The notes under the pieces: generated by a model | Seen by the model: the letters and a program-made list of their open reading frames with translations, nothing else | The model's database searches: none | Told to the model about the DNA's origin: nothing | NCBI GenBank assembly: GCA_036924085.1 | Contig: JAVGWX010000013.1 | Span: forward strand, 63,935,157 to 63,999,156 | From: Ariolimax columbianus | Taxonomy: Eukaryota; Mollusca; Gastropoda; Stylommatophora; Arionidae | DNA: 64,000 bases | Direction of reading: 5' to 3' | Part shown: piece after piece, positions 11,001 to 23,479 of the stretch | Layout of the letters: every line of letters starts with the position of its first letter | Position numbering within the stretch: position 1 is the stretch's first letter | Position numbers and translations under genes: made by a program

Positions 11001-14000
11001 TAGTTGTTTTGGATTGTGGTTTTTTAATCATGTGTTTGTTTGGGCATGCGGTTGTGTGGGTATGTTGTTGTTTGGGCCTTGGGTTGTTTGGGAATGTTGT
11101 TGTTTGGGCCTGTGGTTTTTTGGGCAGGTTGTTTTTTGGGCATGTTGTTGTTTGAGTATGTTGTTGTTTGCGCCTATGGTTGTTAGAGTATATTGCTGTT
11201 TGGGACCGTGGTTGTTTTAGTATGTTGTTGTTTGAGCATTTGGTTGTTTGGGCCGATGGTTATTTGAGTATGTTGTTGTTTGGGCCTATGTTTGTTTGCG
11301 TATGTGTTTTATTGGGCATGTTGTTCTTTTAGCATGTTCTTGTTTGAGCCTATGGTTGTTTTGGGATGTAGTTGTTTGGTCTTGATGTTTGTTATTACTT
11401 GTTGTTGTTTTATCATCTTGTTGTTTGGGCATGTGGTTGGTTGGACCAGTGGTTTTTTGGGCATGTTGCTGTTTGAGCACGTTGTTGTTTAAGCATGTTG
11501 TTGTTTGGGCCTGTGGTTGTTAGGGTATGTCGCTGTTTGGGTCTATGGTTGTTTGGGTCTATGGTTGTTTGCGACTGTAGTTGTTTGGGCATATGGTTAT
11601 TACGGCATGTGGTTGTTTGGGTCTGTGGTTGTTTGGATCTGTAGTTGTTTGGGTTATGCTTGTTTGGATATGTGGTTATTGCGGCATGTGGTTGTTTGTG
11701 CTTGTGGCTGTTTGGGCTTATGGTGATTTGGATAAATGGTTGTTTGGTTCTGTGGTTGTTTGGGTCTATGCATGTTTGGGCATGTGGTTATTACGGCATG
11801 TGGTTGTTTGTACTTGTGGTTGTTTGGGCCTCTGGTGGTTTTGGTCTATGGTTGTTTAGGTCTGTGGTTGTTTGGGCATGAGGTTATAACGCATGTGGTT
11901 GTTTGAGTCTGTGGTTGTTTGGGTCTTTGGTTGTTTGGGTCTATAGATGTTTTGGCATGTGGTTATTATGGCATGTGGTTGTTTGGGTCGGTGGTTGTTT
12001 GGACCTGTCGTTGTTAGGGTATATGGTTGTTTGGAACTGTGGTTGTTTGGGCCTGTGATTGATGGGTCTGTAGGTGTTTAGGTCTGTTGTTGTTTGGGTC
12101 TGTGGTTGTTTGAATGTGTGGTGGTTTGGCCTGTGGTAGTTAGGCCTGTGGTTTTTTTGCCATGTGAGTGTTTGATCCTGTGGTTGTTTGAGCATGTGTT
12201 TGTTTCGTCCTGTGTTGTTTTTTTCATGTGCTTGTTTAGGCATTTGTTTGTTTGAGCGTGTGGCGGTTTGGGCATGTTTTTGTTTGGACCTGTGGTTTTT
12301 TGAGCATGTAATTGTCTTGGCCTGTGTTTGTTTGGGATTATTGTTGTGTGAGTATATTGTTGTTTGCTTCTGTGATTGTTTGGACATTTTGTTATTTTGA
12401 TCTGTGCTTGTTTTAACATGCTGATGTTTGGGCCTGGGGTTGTTTGAGCATGTTGTTGTTCGGGCATGTAATTGTTAGAGTATGTGGTGGTTTGGGTCTA
12501 TGGTTGTTTAGGTCTGTGCTTGTTTGGGCATGGGGTTATAACGGCAAGTTGTTGTTTGGGTCTGTGGTTGTTTGGGTCTTTGGTTGTTTGGGTCTATGGA
12601 TGTTTTAGCATGTGGTTATTACGGCATGTGGTTGTTTGGGTCTGTTGGTATTTGGGCCTGTGGTTGTTCGGGTATATGGTTGTTTGGAACTGTGGTTGTT
12701 TGATCATGTAATTGTTTTGGCCTGTTGTTATTTGGTCATGTGTTTGTTTTGGATTGTGGTTGTGTTAGTATGTTGCTGTTTGGGCCTGTGGTTGCTTGGG
12801 CAGGTTGTTGTTTTGGTCTGTGGTTGTTTTTACATGCTGTTGTTTGGGCCTGGGGTTGTTTTTGGCCTGTGGTTGTTTGGGTATGCTGTTGTTTTAGTAT
12901 GTTGTTGTTTGGGACCGTAGTTGTTTGGGTATGTTGTTATTTGAGCATGCGGTTGGTTGAGTGTGTTGTTGTTTGGGCGAATGGTTTTTTGGTATGTTGT
13001 TGTTTGAGGCTATGGTTGTTTGGGTCTGTGCTTGATTAAGCATGTTGTTTGAGCATGTTTTTTGGGCCTGTTGTTGTTTGGGCTTGTTGTTTGGACATGT
13101 TGTTTTAGTATATTGTTGTTTGGGCCTGTGGATGTTAGGGTATGTGGTTGTTTGGGTATATGGTTGTTTGCTTCTGTGGTTGTCTAGGTATGTGTTTATT
13201 GCGGCATGTGGCTAATTGGGTCTGCGTTTGTTTGGATATGTGGTTGTTGGGGTCTATGCTTGTTTGGGATTGAGGTTGTTATGTTATGTAGTGGTTTTGT
13301 GCATGTATTTGTTATGGTATGTTGTTATTTGGATCTGTTGTTGTTTGGGTCTGTGGTTATTACGGAACGTGGTTAATTATGCTTGTGGTTGTTTTGGCCT
13401 GTGGTGGTTTGGGTCTATGGTTGTTTGGGTCTGTGGTTGTTTGGGTCTATGGTTGTTTGGGTCTATGGATGTTTGGGCATTTTGTTATTACGGGATGTGG
13501 TTGTTTGGGTCTGTGGTTGTTTGGGCCTGTGGTTGTTTGGTGCTGTAGTTAGTGGTTCTGTAGTTGTTTGGGTCTTTTTTTGTTTGGGTCAGTGTCTGTT
13601 TGTGCATGTGGTTGTTTGGCCTGTGGTAGTCTTGGCCAGTGGTAGTTATGGCATATGTTTTTTTTGGCATGTGATTGTTTTAGCATGTGGATGTTTTGGC
13701 ATGTGATTATTTGATCCTGTGTTTGTTTGGACCTGTGGTTGTTTGGGCCTGTTGTTATTTAAGCATGTAGTTTTTTTGGCGTGTGGTTATTTAATCATGT
13801 GTTTGTTTGGGCATGTGGTTGTGTGGGTATGTTGTTATTTGGGCCTTTGGTTGTTTAGGAATGTTATTGTTTGGGCCTGTGGTTGTTTGGGCAGGTTGTT
13901 TTTTGGGCATGTTGTTGTTTGAGTATGTTGTTGTTTGAGCCTGTGGTTGTTAGAGTGTATTGCTGTTTGGGACTGTGGTTGTTTTAATATGTTGTTGTTT

Positions 14001-17000
14001 GAGCATTTGGTTGTTTTGGCCGATGGTTATTTGAGTAAGTTGTTGTTTGTGCCTATGTTTGTTTGCGCATGTGTTTTATTGGGCATGTTGTTCTTTTAGC
14101 ATTTTGTTGTTTGAGCATATGGTTGTTTGGGATGTAGTTGTTTGGGCTTGTTGTTTGTTGTTACATGTTATTGTTTTATCATCTTGTTGTTTGGGTCTGT
14201 GGTTTGTTGGGCATGTTGTTGTTTGAGCACGTTGTTGTTTAAGCATGTTGTTGTTTGGGCCTGTGGTTGTTAGGGTATGTCGTTGTTTGGGTCTATGGTT
14301 GTTTGGGTCTATGGTTGTTTGCGTCTGTAGTTGTTTGGGCATATGGTTATTACGGCAAGTGGTTGTTTGGGTCTGTGGTTGTTTGGATCTGTGGTTGTTT
14401 GGGTCTATGCATGTTTGGGCATGTGGTTATTACGGCATGTGGTTGTTTGTACTTGTGGTTGTTTGGGCCTGTGGTGGCTTGGGTCTATGGTTGTTTAGGT
14501 CTGTGGTTGTTTGGGCATGAGGTTATAACGCATGTGGTTGTTTGGGTCTGTGGTTGTTTGGGTCTTTGGTTGTTTGGGTCTATGTATGTTTTGGCATGTG
14601 GTTATTATGGAATGTGGTTGTTTGGGTCTGTGGTTGTTTGGACCTGTTGTTGTTAGGGTATATGGTTGTTTGGAACTGTGGTTGTTTGGGCCTGTGATTG
14701 ATGGGTCTGTAGGTGTTTAGGTCTGTTGTTGTTTGGGTCTGTTGTTGTTTGAATCTGTGGTTGTTTTGGTCTATGGTTGTTTAATCATGTGGTTGTTTGG
14801 CCTGTGGTTTTTTTGCCATGTGAGTGTTTGATCCTGTGGTTGTTTGAGCATGTGTTTGTTTCTTCCTGTGGTTGTTTTTTCATGTGGTTGTTTGGGCATT
14901 TGTTTGTTTGAGCATGTGGCGGTTTGGGCATGTTTTTGTTTGGACCTGTGGTTGTTTGAGCATGTAATTGTCTTGGCCTGTGTTTGTTTGGGATTGTTGT
15001 TGTGTGAGTATATTGTTCTTTGCTCCTGTGATTGTTTGGACAGTTTTTTATTTTGATCTGTGCTTTTTTTAACATGCTGTTGTTTGGCCCTGGGGTTGTT
15101 TGAGCATGTTGTTGTTCGGGCATGTAGTTGTTAGAGTATGTGGTGGTTTGGGTCTATGGTTGTTTAGGTATGTGGTTGTTTGGGTATGAGGTTATAACGG
15201 CATGTTGTTGTTTGGGTCTGTGGTTGTTTGGGTCTTTGGTTGTTTGGGTCTATGGATGTTTTGGCATGTGGTTATTACGGCATGTTGTTGTTTTTGGGTC
15301 TGTGGGTATTTGGACCTGTGGTTGTTTGAGCATGTGTTTGTTTTGGATTGTGGTTGTGATAGTATGTTGCTGTTTTGGTCTGTGGTTGTTGTGACATGCT
15401 ATGGTTTGGGCCTGGGATGGTTTTTCGCCTGTGGTTGTTTGGGTATGCTGTTGTTTGAGTATGTTGTTGTTTGGGCATGTAGTTGGTTGAGTGTGTTGTT
15501 GTTTGGGCCGATGGTTTTTTTTGGTATGTTGTTGTTTGAGCCTATTGTTGTTTGGGCCTGTGCTTGATTAAGCATGTTGTTTGAGCATGTTGTTTGGGCC
15601 TGTAGTTTTTTGGGCTTGTTGCTGTTTGGGCTTGTGGTTGTTTGGACATGTTGTTTTAGTATGTTGTTGTTTGGGCCTGTGGATGTTAGGGTATGTGGTT
15701 GCTTGGGTCTATGGTTGTTTGCTTCCGTGGTTGTCTAGGTATGTGTTTATTGCGGCATGTGGCTATTTGGGTCTGCGGTTGTTTGGATCTGTGGTTGTTG
15801 GGGTCTATGCTTGTTTGGGCTTGTGGTTGTTATGTTATGTAGTGGTTTTGTGCATGTAGTTGTTATGGTATGTTGTTATTTGGATCTGTTGTTGTTTGGG
15901 TCTGTTGTTATTTGGGCATGAGGTTATTACGGAACGTGGTTAATTGTGCATGTGGTTGTTTTGACCTGTGGTGGTTTGGGTCTATGGTTGTTTGGGTCTG
16001 TGGTTGTTTGGACATGTGGTTATTACGGTATGTGGTTGTTTGGGTCTGTGGTTGTTTGGGTCTATGGTTGTTGTGGTAAATGGATGTTTGTGCATTTGGT
16101 TATTACAGCATGTGGTTGTTTGGGTCTGTGGTTGTTTGGGCCTTTGGTTGTTTGGTGCTGTAGTTAGTGTTCTGTAGTTGTTTGGATCTTTTGTTGTTTG
16201 GGTCAGTGTCTGTTTGTGTATGTGGTTGTTTGGCTTGTGGTAGTTTGGCCACTGGTAGTTATGGCATATGTTTGTTTTGGCTTGTGATTGTTTTAGCATG
16301 TGGATGTTCTGGCATGTGATTGTTTGATCCTGTGTTTGTTTGGACCTGTGGTTGTTTAATCATGTGTTTGTTTGGAAATGTGGTTGTGTGGGTATGTTGT
16401 TGTTTGGGCCTTTGGTTGTTTAGGAATGTTGTTGTTTGGGCCTGTGGTTGTTTGGGCAGGTTGTATTTTGGGCATGTTGTTGTTTGAGTATGTTGTTGTT
16501 TGGGTCTGTGGTTGTTTTTGAATGTTGTTGTGTGAGCATATAGTTGCTTGGGCATGTGGTTGTTTGTGCCTGCGTTTGTTTGGGCCGTTAGTTGTTTGAG
16601 TATGTGGTTATTTTGGTATGTTGTTGTTTGGGCCTGCTGTTGTTTGAACATGTTGATGTTTGGGTATTTGTTTTTTTTGAACAAGTAGTTCTTTGGGCCT
16701 GTTATTGTTTGGGCCTATGGTTCTTTTAGCATGTGATTGTTTGAGCACGTTGTTGCTTGTGTCTGTTGTTGTTTGAGAATGTGGTTTTTTGGGTATGTTG
16801 TTGTGTGGGCCTATGGTTGTTTGGGCATGTTGTTGTTTTGGCCTTTTGTTGTTTTGGTCTGTACGTGTTTGGGTATGTTCTTGTTTTGGGCCTATTGTTG
16901 TTTGGACCTTTTGTTGTTTGGGCCTGTTGTTATTTGGCTCTGTGGTTGTTTGTGTATGTTATTGTTTGGTTCTGTGGTTGTTTGGGTATGGTGTTATTTG

Positions 17001-18990
17001 GACCCGTGCTTGTTTGCGCATGTCGTTGTTTGGGCCTGTAGTTGTTTGGGAATGTGTTTGTTTGGACATGTGGTTATTTGTGTATGTTGTTGTATGGGCC
17101 TGTTGTTGTTTCGGCATGTTGTTGTTTGGGTATGTGGTTCTTTGATCATGTGGTTGTTTAGGCATGCGTAGTTTGGGCATTTTGTTATTGAGCAAGTTGT
17201 TATTTGGGTCTATTGTTGCAGAGCCTGTGGTTGTTTGAGCTTGTGTTTTATTGGCTATGTTGTTGTTTGGGCCAGTGATTGTTTGGCCTTTTGTTGTTTG
17301 GATCTCTTGTTGTTTGGGCATGTTGTTGTTTGGGGATGTGTTTGTTTGGCTTGATGTTTGTTAAGCAAGTAGTTTGTGCATGTTGTTTTTTCGGCCTTTT
17401 GTTGTTTGAGCCTATGGTTGTTTGGGCCTGTGGTTGTATGGGAATGGTGTTGGTTGGGCCCGTGCTTGTTTGCACATGTGGTTTTTGGCATGTGATTGTT
17501 TGGGCAAGTTGTTGTTTGAGTCTGTGGTTGTTTTAACATGCTGTTATTTGGGCTGGATGATGTTTGAGCCTGTAGTTGTTTGGGCGTGTGGTTCTTTAAA
17601 CATGTTGTTGTGTGGGTATGTTGTTGCTTGGATATGTTGTTGTTTGGGAATTTGTTTTGGGCCTGTAGTTGTTTGGGTATGTTCTTGTTTTTGGTCTTGT
17701 TGCTGTTTGAGCATGTTGTTTTTTGGGCTTTTTGTTGTTTGGATATGTTGCTGTTTCGGCCTGTGCTTGTTTGAGCCTGTTGTTGTTTGGGCTCATGGTT
17801 GTTTGGGCATGTGTTTGTCTGTGCATGTGGTTGTTTACGTATGTTATTGTTTGCGCCTGTGGTTGTTTGGGCATGATTTCTTTGGGTCTGTTGTTGTTTT
17901 AACGTGCTATTGTTTGGGCTTGTGGTTGTTTAGGATGTGGTTGTTTGAGCATGTTGTTGTTTGGGCATGTGGTTGTTTGAGCCGGTTGTTGTTTGGGAAT
18001 GTTGTTGTTTTAGCATGTGGTTGTTTGAGCATGTTGTTGTTTGAGTATGTTGCTGTTTGAGCATGTTGTTGTTTGAGCATGTAGTTGTGTGAGCCTATGG
18101 TTGTTTCGGTATGTTGTTGTTTGGGTTTACTGTTCTTTGGGCCTGTTGTTGTCTGGGCCTGTGGCTATTTGTGTCAGTGGTTGTTTTGGTATGTTGTTTT
18201 TTTGGGCATGTGGTTGTTTGGGTATCCCATTTTTTGAGCCTGTGGTTGTTTGGGTATGTTGTTTGTTGTGCCTGTTGTTGTTTCGCATGTTGAGGTTTGG
18301 GCATGTGTTTATTTGGGCATGTTGTTGTTTGAGCTTTTGGTTGTTTGGGCATGTGGTTGTTTAGGCATATTGTAGTTTGGTTCTGTTGTTGTTTTAACAT
18401 GCTGATGTTTGGGATCGTTTGGGCCATTGGTTGTTTAGGTTTGTGGTTGTTTGAGCGTGTTGTTGTTTGAGTATGTTGTTGTTGCATCATGTTGTTGTTT
18501 GGGTATGTTGTTGTTTGGGCCTAATGTTGTTTCGGCGTGTTGTTATTTAGCTTGTGGTTGTTTAGGCATGTGGTTGTTGAGATATGTTGTTGATTGGACA
18601 TGTTGTAGTTTGAGCAAGTTGTTGTTTTGGCCTGTTGTTGTTTTGGGCCTGTGCTTGTTTGAGCAAGTAGTTATTTGGGCTTGTGATTGTTTCGGCATGT
18701 TGTTGTTTTGGTATGTTGTGGTTTGGGTATGTGGATGTTTTTGTATTTTGTATTTTTGGCCTGTGGGGGTTTGGGTATGTTGTTGTTTGGGCCCGTGGTT
18801 GTTTTGACATGTTGTTGTTTGGGTATGTTGTTGTTTTGGAATGTTGTTGTATGGACATATTGTTGTTTGGGCTGTTGTTGTTTGGGCATGTTATTGTTTG
18901 GGCATGTGGTTGTTTGGGTATGTTGTTGTTTGGGTATGTTGTTGTTTGGGTATGTTGTTGTTTGAGTATGTGGTTGTTTGGGTATGTGGT
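8090..18990. repeat. G/T-rich 16-bp satellite, about 10.9 kb
   Basis: The unit is close to ggttgtttgggtctgt (16 bp), with common endings gcatgt, gcctgt, gtatgt and ctatg. The plus strand is almost purely G and T with very few A or C. Because 16 is not a multiple of three, 48 bp of array cycles through all three frames, so all plus frames give the same 16-residue Cys/Gly/Leu/Trp/Val-rich period and all minus frames an Asn/Gln/Thr/Pro/Lys-rich one. The many overlapping open frames are artefacts of composition (few stop codons can form). Confidence 0.92.
8278..16680. repeat. Higher-order copies of 2.2-2.75 kb inside the 16-bp satellite
   Basis: Unusual variants recur at long fixed distances. 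The tgatcatgttttttgtttgg variant is at 8,299 and 10,519 (2,220 bp apart). The gggttatgcgtgtttgg / gggttatgcttgtttgg variant, at about 9,430 and 11,650, shows a similar spacing. Further on, the unit with atgtgtttgtttcgtcctgt at about 9,885 recurs at 12,197 (2,312) and, modified, at 14,853 (2,656). The tatgtgtttattgcggcatg variant is near 13,190 and 15,740. So the satellite grew by at least three large tandem duplications, with later indels of about 90-500 bp between copies. Confidence 0.8.
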
Positions 18991-18999
18991 TTTATGCAT

Positions 19000-19410
19000 G
19001 TATGACTGCCTTGTTCTCATCCTTGCAATGAGTTGTCTTTGTGTGTGTGTTCATTTTCAAGTTATGTACCATTAGTCTTTTTTGTACTCCGTGAAATCCG
19101 CAGGATTCTACTCTAAAACCACATTTCGTTGCTTCGAATGATCGTGTCGCTTGCTTGCTAATTGTCCATGATTCACTGCCATATCTTAGTACTGGTTCTG
19201 CGAAACACCAAATTACTATTTTTCTTAGTTCCTTTGACCATGGTGTGTTGTACATTATCCATTTCATTGTCAGGAAGACCGATTTTCTTGGACTATTCTC
19301 CATTTTATTTCGTAATTACATCTTCCAACTGATCTTATGGATGTGCCCAAGTATTTGAACATGTTACCTTGTTTCAATTCAGTTTCCTTTCTAACATGGC
19401 TTTATCCCCT
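19000..19410 (-). pseudogene. LINE RT thumb fragment
   Basis: The minus frame from 19,303 reads SKELRKIVIWCFAEPVLRYG, SESWTISKQA and ATKCGFRVESCG. This matches the RT thumb segment LRKRLIKCYVxPVLxYGSECWTISKQ of a LINE family that is also present at 24,250-25,075. The homology continues past the frame start into 19,304-19,410 (gtgcccaagtatttgaaca resembles cgcccaggtgtttaaacg at 24,507). The RT palm is absent. The 16-bp satellite directly abuts the 3' side. Confidence 0.65.
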
Positions 19411-19565
19411 CTAGGATAAGAACTACACACGTTAAAACAGAACACCAATATACGAGTGCTCCTTCAACTTACATGAATGATATAGTATAACCACTAGGTC
19501 CGTTTCATTTTCAATCTGGCTAATATTGTTATATCCAGTACTGTAATTATATTCCATAATAGATC

Positions 19566-19705
19566 TTTCCATATGGATAACTGTCAAAACCTGGCGAGCT
19601 GACCTCAGATATGTTAAGTAGATTTGTTTCAAGGACATATGACGTACTAACTACGAACACTGTGATGACGTCTTTTCATGACTTTCAATACCACGAACGA
19701 CGTCA
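19566..19705 (+). repeat. Dispersed repeat, copy 1 of 2
   Basis: About 135 bp here, starting catatggataactgtcaaaa and ending near ctttcaatacca, recurs at 41,332-41,470 in the same orientation with roughly 85% identity by eye. I see no coding motif, box A/B promoter or terminal repeat. It is probably a piece of an unrecognised SINE or short DNA transposon. Confidence 0.55.
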
Positions 19706-19734
19706 CGTCACAAACAATTTGTTTACTTTACATA

Positions 19735-19870
19735 TAAAACATATACATATATATTTATACACAAATGCGCACAAATAAGTAGGCATTGACGCATACACAC
19801 ATACACACACATACAAACACACAAACACAGATATATATTTAAATATATATATATATATACATACACATAA
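19735..19870. repeat. Mixed (TA)n / (CA)n microsatellite
   Basis: A compound simple repeat: tacatatatatttatacac, then a cacacatacacacacatac-type run, then atatatatatatatatac. The open frame across it on the minus strand is low complexity. Confidence 0.9.
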
Positions 19871-19929
19871 TCATAGCCACAAACGCTCCTTGTGGAGCAT
19901 AGCTCCTCTACAAATACTTGCTGTCTTCC

Positions 19930-22090
19930 TATCATGAGCCATCTGAACCGTTTCAGTCCACGTATTATTTGCCATCCTTTTATTTCACTCCAGCTCCCTC
20001 TTCCGTGAGTTTGACGGCCTTCCTCTACTTCTTATGTCCTGCGGATTCCATAACAGAGCTTGTGTGGCAATGTTGTCTACTGGTGTCGGTAAATGTTGGC
20101 CAATCCATTGCTTTCTTCGTATTTTATGATCCACTGCTATTTGTCCCCATCAGTTGCACGTTGGTAATCTTGTCGTACCATTTCCATCCTTGAATTTTGG
20201 GCCGCCAACCAATGACGATAGTCTGTACCTTTTTCATTAGTGCCTGTGTTGTCATCCATGTTGCAGAGCATCATAATAGAACAGATTTTACGTTGGAGTT
20301 TAAATTTGTTGTATTTTGATGATGGTTTTAATTTGTATTAACTTTCACAAATTCCTAAATGCAACATCGTTTGTTGTACCTCCTTCTATGTCTGTATTGT
20401 AAACATGGTATGTGACAGACTCAACATTCTGAAGGTGGGTGGCTCAAAGCCTAATTCAATAATTGTTAGCTGTATTTATTTTCAAAACCTGTGTTCTGCC
20501 TGTTTGCACCCCTAACATCAATTGTAGGGACCTCTCTTCGGGTTTACGTATCATTTTTTGTATCTGGCTGTGGGTATGAGACAGGAGAGACACATCGATA
20601 AAGTCGAGATCTTCAAGTTGTCTCGTCAATGTCCTTTTAATGCCGTTGTACCTGGACGATAAAGTTAACTTTACAATCCAGTCAATGTTTCATTTCACTC
20701 TGTCCTACAGTCACATTTTTGCACATCTTTCACACGCGCCCTTATGGTGAGGCCCTTCAATTGCACTTTGGTTGGGCTAGCTTCTGACCTAGCATATGTA
20801 CTCACAGGCGCACACATGCATTCATGCACTGGTGTGTGCGTCCTGATATCGCCCAATGGACTACGGTCTGCGGTGGAAAATGGTGCGCCTCCGCCAGTAG
20901 AAACTAGTGAGGAAAACATCTAGGCAACAACAACAACAAGAGAAAGTAGTGGGGACAGTAGAAAGCCCCTCCAAACCACAATTCTAATTTTAAAGTGTTC
21001 AGAAAGCTGACCTTCATGAGCATTCGACATCTCGTTGCTTCATTTGTTTTCTGGATTACATCAGAGAATTCCAGGGGCACTTCATAGTGTCTGAGCAGCT
21101 TCTATAGTGATACCCTGTCCAAGCTGTCAATCACTTCCTCGTAATCCACAAATCCTACAATAAGCTGTACGTTCCATTCCTCCCTTTGTTTAATTATTAT
21201 TGTCAGTGTTGCTATCTGTTCAGTGTAGGATCTTTTTTTACGAAAGCCGACCTGCTCATTCCTCAACTGTTCATCTAAGGTCGTTTTCAGTATCTCTAGG
21301 ATGATCCGGTTCAAAACTTTCCCATGTACCGATAATAACATTATTCCTCTATAATCGGTACCTTGCTGAACATCTCACATTATTACATAGCCATCTTTCA
21401 AGTCTTCCGGCATCTCTTCCCTCTCCCAGACTTTACCGAGTAGCTCTTATAACATCGTTTTTAACTTTAAAATGTCCGCTTTGATCGCTTCCGAGGATAT
21501 ATCATCTTTACCAGGCTTTCAAAAGCCGAATGCCTTATAAAATTTCTTCTACGACTGGCCTCTCACAATTACCTGTAGTTCTGAATCTGTTTACTGACTG
21601 TCAAAAGAATCACGTAGAGCCGGGCGGCTTAGGAGTCCCGCAAAATGTTCAGCCAATCTATTTGTTTGCTCATTGGTGTTGCTGAACTACTTTCCTGTCT
21701 TATCTTTGATAATACCATTTAAATGCGTATACTTGTCTGTTAGTAAGTTTGTGTTGTTGTACATGTCTTCCATATTTTCTTTTACAGCAGCATCATCTTC
21801 ATCTCGCTCCAACTCATCAATATATTTTATCTTGTCGCTTCTGATTTTCTTCCATAATTCTTTGTTGGCTTCAGCGTATGTCAATTTGCCTAGCTTTCAG
21901 CTTACCTTTGTTTGCCTAGGTTAAACCCTTGTTTTTCTTTGCCTAGCTTTCAGCGTTCCTAGTCCTGCTTCCGCGAACATATGGCTTGTTAACTTTTCGT
22001 TCTCTTAACTTTACGATAGTTTCAGATGTTATCTAAACTTTATGCTGGAGCTGTTTTTAACCACATAATTCTTGGAACAAGATTGGGTTT
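19930..22090 (-). pseudogene. LINE pseudogene (RT linker, RT, C-terminus)
   Basis: Going down the minus strand: a pre-RT linker (KLRERKVNKPYV, ELWKKIRSDKIKYIDELE), then LLSVHGKVLNRIILE and NEQVGFRKKRSYTEQIATL (RT fingers), VGFVDYEEVIDSLDRVSL (motif A), a weak GVRQG/LLSP-like motif B near 20,950, RYNGIKRTLTRQLEDLDF and SLLSHTHSQIQ (motif C region), LQNVESVTYHVYNTDIEGG, and at the end RKQWIGQHLPTPVDNIATQA with LLWNPQDIRSRGRP. The catalytic FADD is changed to FIDV, and stops and frameshifts are frequent. A SINE with a CAA tail splits the element between motifs B and C (20,690-20,945). No endonuclease was seen. Confidence 0.75.
20690..20945 (+). mobile_element. SINE-like insertion with (CAA)n tail, inside a LINE
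   Basis: LINE coding similarity stops at about 20,945 and resumes at about 20,690 (minus strand order), leaving some 250 bp foreign to the RT. The insert ends on the plus strand in caacaacaacaacaag, a tail typical of SINEs. Its body (cacaggcgcacacatgcat, ggtggaaaatggtgcgcc) differs from the (CAA)-tailed family at 23,866, 43,430, 54,485 and 61,005. I could not find a clear target-site duplication or a good A/B box. Confidence 0.45.
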
Positions 22091-22595
22091 CTTGGCCTAA
22101 AACTGTGTTTCTGACAACGTGATATTCGTTCATACACAATTATTAAATACACATATACACACATGTACACCTATGCGACCATACAGATGACCCGCTGAAG
22201 TCACAGACCCTACTAAAATCATTTCACTGTTTCAAACTCATTTTTTTTCATGATGGCGTAACAAGTTGGGATAACTCCAGGAGCACTCAGTAATCTGTCA
22301 CTTTAGTTGTTTCTAAGTTTAAAAATGCTCTGAAACATGAACAACAACAAATAAGAAATATTTCAGTACGTGTAATTGTTCTTTGATTGTTTAACAACAT
22401 GCTTGCTCATTTTACCCGTGGTTGTCAGGGATATTTATGTATATATTGGGCAATTTGCACCCTTACATCGTTCATATCCCCACTGCACTTATTTTGCGGT
22501 TCTAAGTATCCTTTAAGTTTAATAATCTCTAAGCTGCCTCCTCTACGCATGACTATTATTATTATGTAGTACATCGACGGGGTCCCAATTGAGCA
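22091..22595. other. No gene seen
   Basis: AT-rich sequence with a short CA-rich run near 22,150 and no recognisable coding or RNA motif. Confidence 0.45.
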
Positions 22596-22599
22596 CCAA

Positions 22600-22925
22600 G
22601 TATCGAGTTAAATCTATCTCCAAGTATTGAGCTAAATATATCACGAAGTATCGAGCTAAAGCGATTGCCAAGTATCGAGCTAAATCTGTCACCGCATCAA
22701 GCTAAATCGATTGGCAAGTTCCACGCCAAATCTTTCATGAAATATCGAGATAAATATATCACCAAGTATCGAGATAATTATATCACCAAGTATCGAGATA
22801 AATATATCACCAAGTATCGAGTTAAATCTTTCACAAAGTAACGAGCTAAATATATTAACAAATTTCAAGCTAAATCTATCAACATGTATCGAGCTGAATC
22901 TATCACAAACTATCGAGATACATCT
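22600..22925. repeat. 24-bp minisatellite (about 13 units)
   Basis: The unit is aagtatcgagctaaat plus ctatcacc, with variants ataaatatatcacc. Spacing is close to 24 bp throughout, and an 8-residue period (SILGDIFI-like) appears on the minus strand. No spacer-like unique sequence separates the units. Confidence 0.85.
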
Positions 22926-23149
22926 AACACACAATTCGTGTTGAACGCGATGCTCACAAATGACGTCACCATTCATTTTCCTGAAACCGTAAGTTTTGAC
23001 AACAGTAATCAATTGTTTAATATAAGCCATTATGTTTCTAGCGTGTAGACATTAGCCTTTCAGGGATTGAAATCGATCTCTACACCATGCATTGTGAAGC
23101 TGCAACCCGAGATACTTGAGTGAAAGAGAAACATATTTTTCCTTAGATT

Positions 23150-23275
23150 ACATAAACACACACGAACATATACATACACATAAACACAGACACACACACA
23201 CACACACACACACACCGACACACACATATACACACACACACATACACACACACACACACCAACACACACAATTAT
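23150..23275. repeat. (CA)n-rich microsatellite
   Basis: Runs of cacacacacacac interrupted by cataca and cgacac. Low-complexity frames on both strands come from it. Confidence 0.95.
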
Positions 23276-23479
23276 TACCTGAAAAGCATCATCATCAGAT
23301 GCTCTGCTATGTGGCGTTGGCGATAATGGACATTTATTCGCGTCTATCACGTGCTGTTGTCGCCCATGCCAGTTTTTCACGCTGTCCACCATGTTCTCTC
23401 TTTCCTGCTAATTCTCTCATTGTCACAACGTGCTCTAAGCCCCGTCATCCCATAACATGCGCACAATCGGATAACTGTC

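Noticed and set aside
8090..18990. Dozens of Cys/Trp/Val-rich or Asn/Gln/Thr-rich frames of 60-212 codons
   Set aside because: All come from a 16-bp G/T satellite in which stop codons rarely form. The same peptide period appears in every frame.
8090..18990. Telomere
   Set aside because: The G/T-rich unit is 16 bp and varied, not TTAGGG-like, and unique sequence lies on both sides.
22600..22925. CRISPR-like regularly spaced short repeats
   Set aside because: Units are directly adjacent 24-bp tandem repeats without unique spacers, in a eukaryotic genome, without cas genes.
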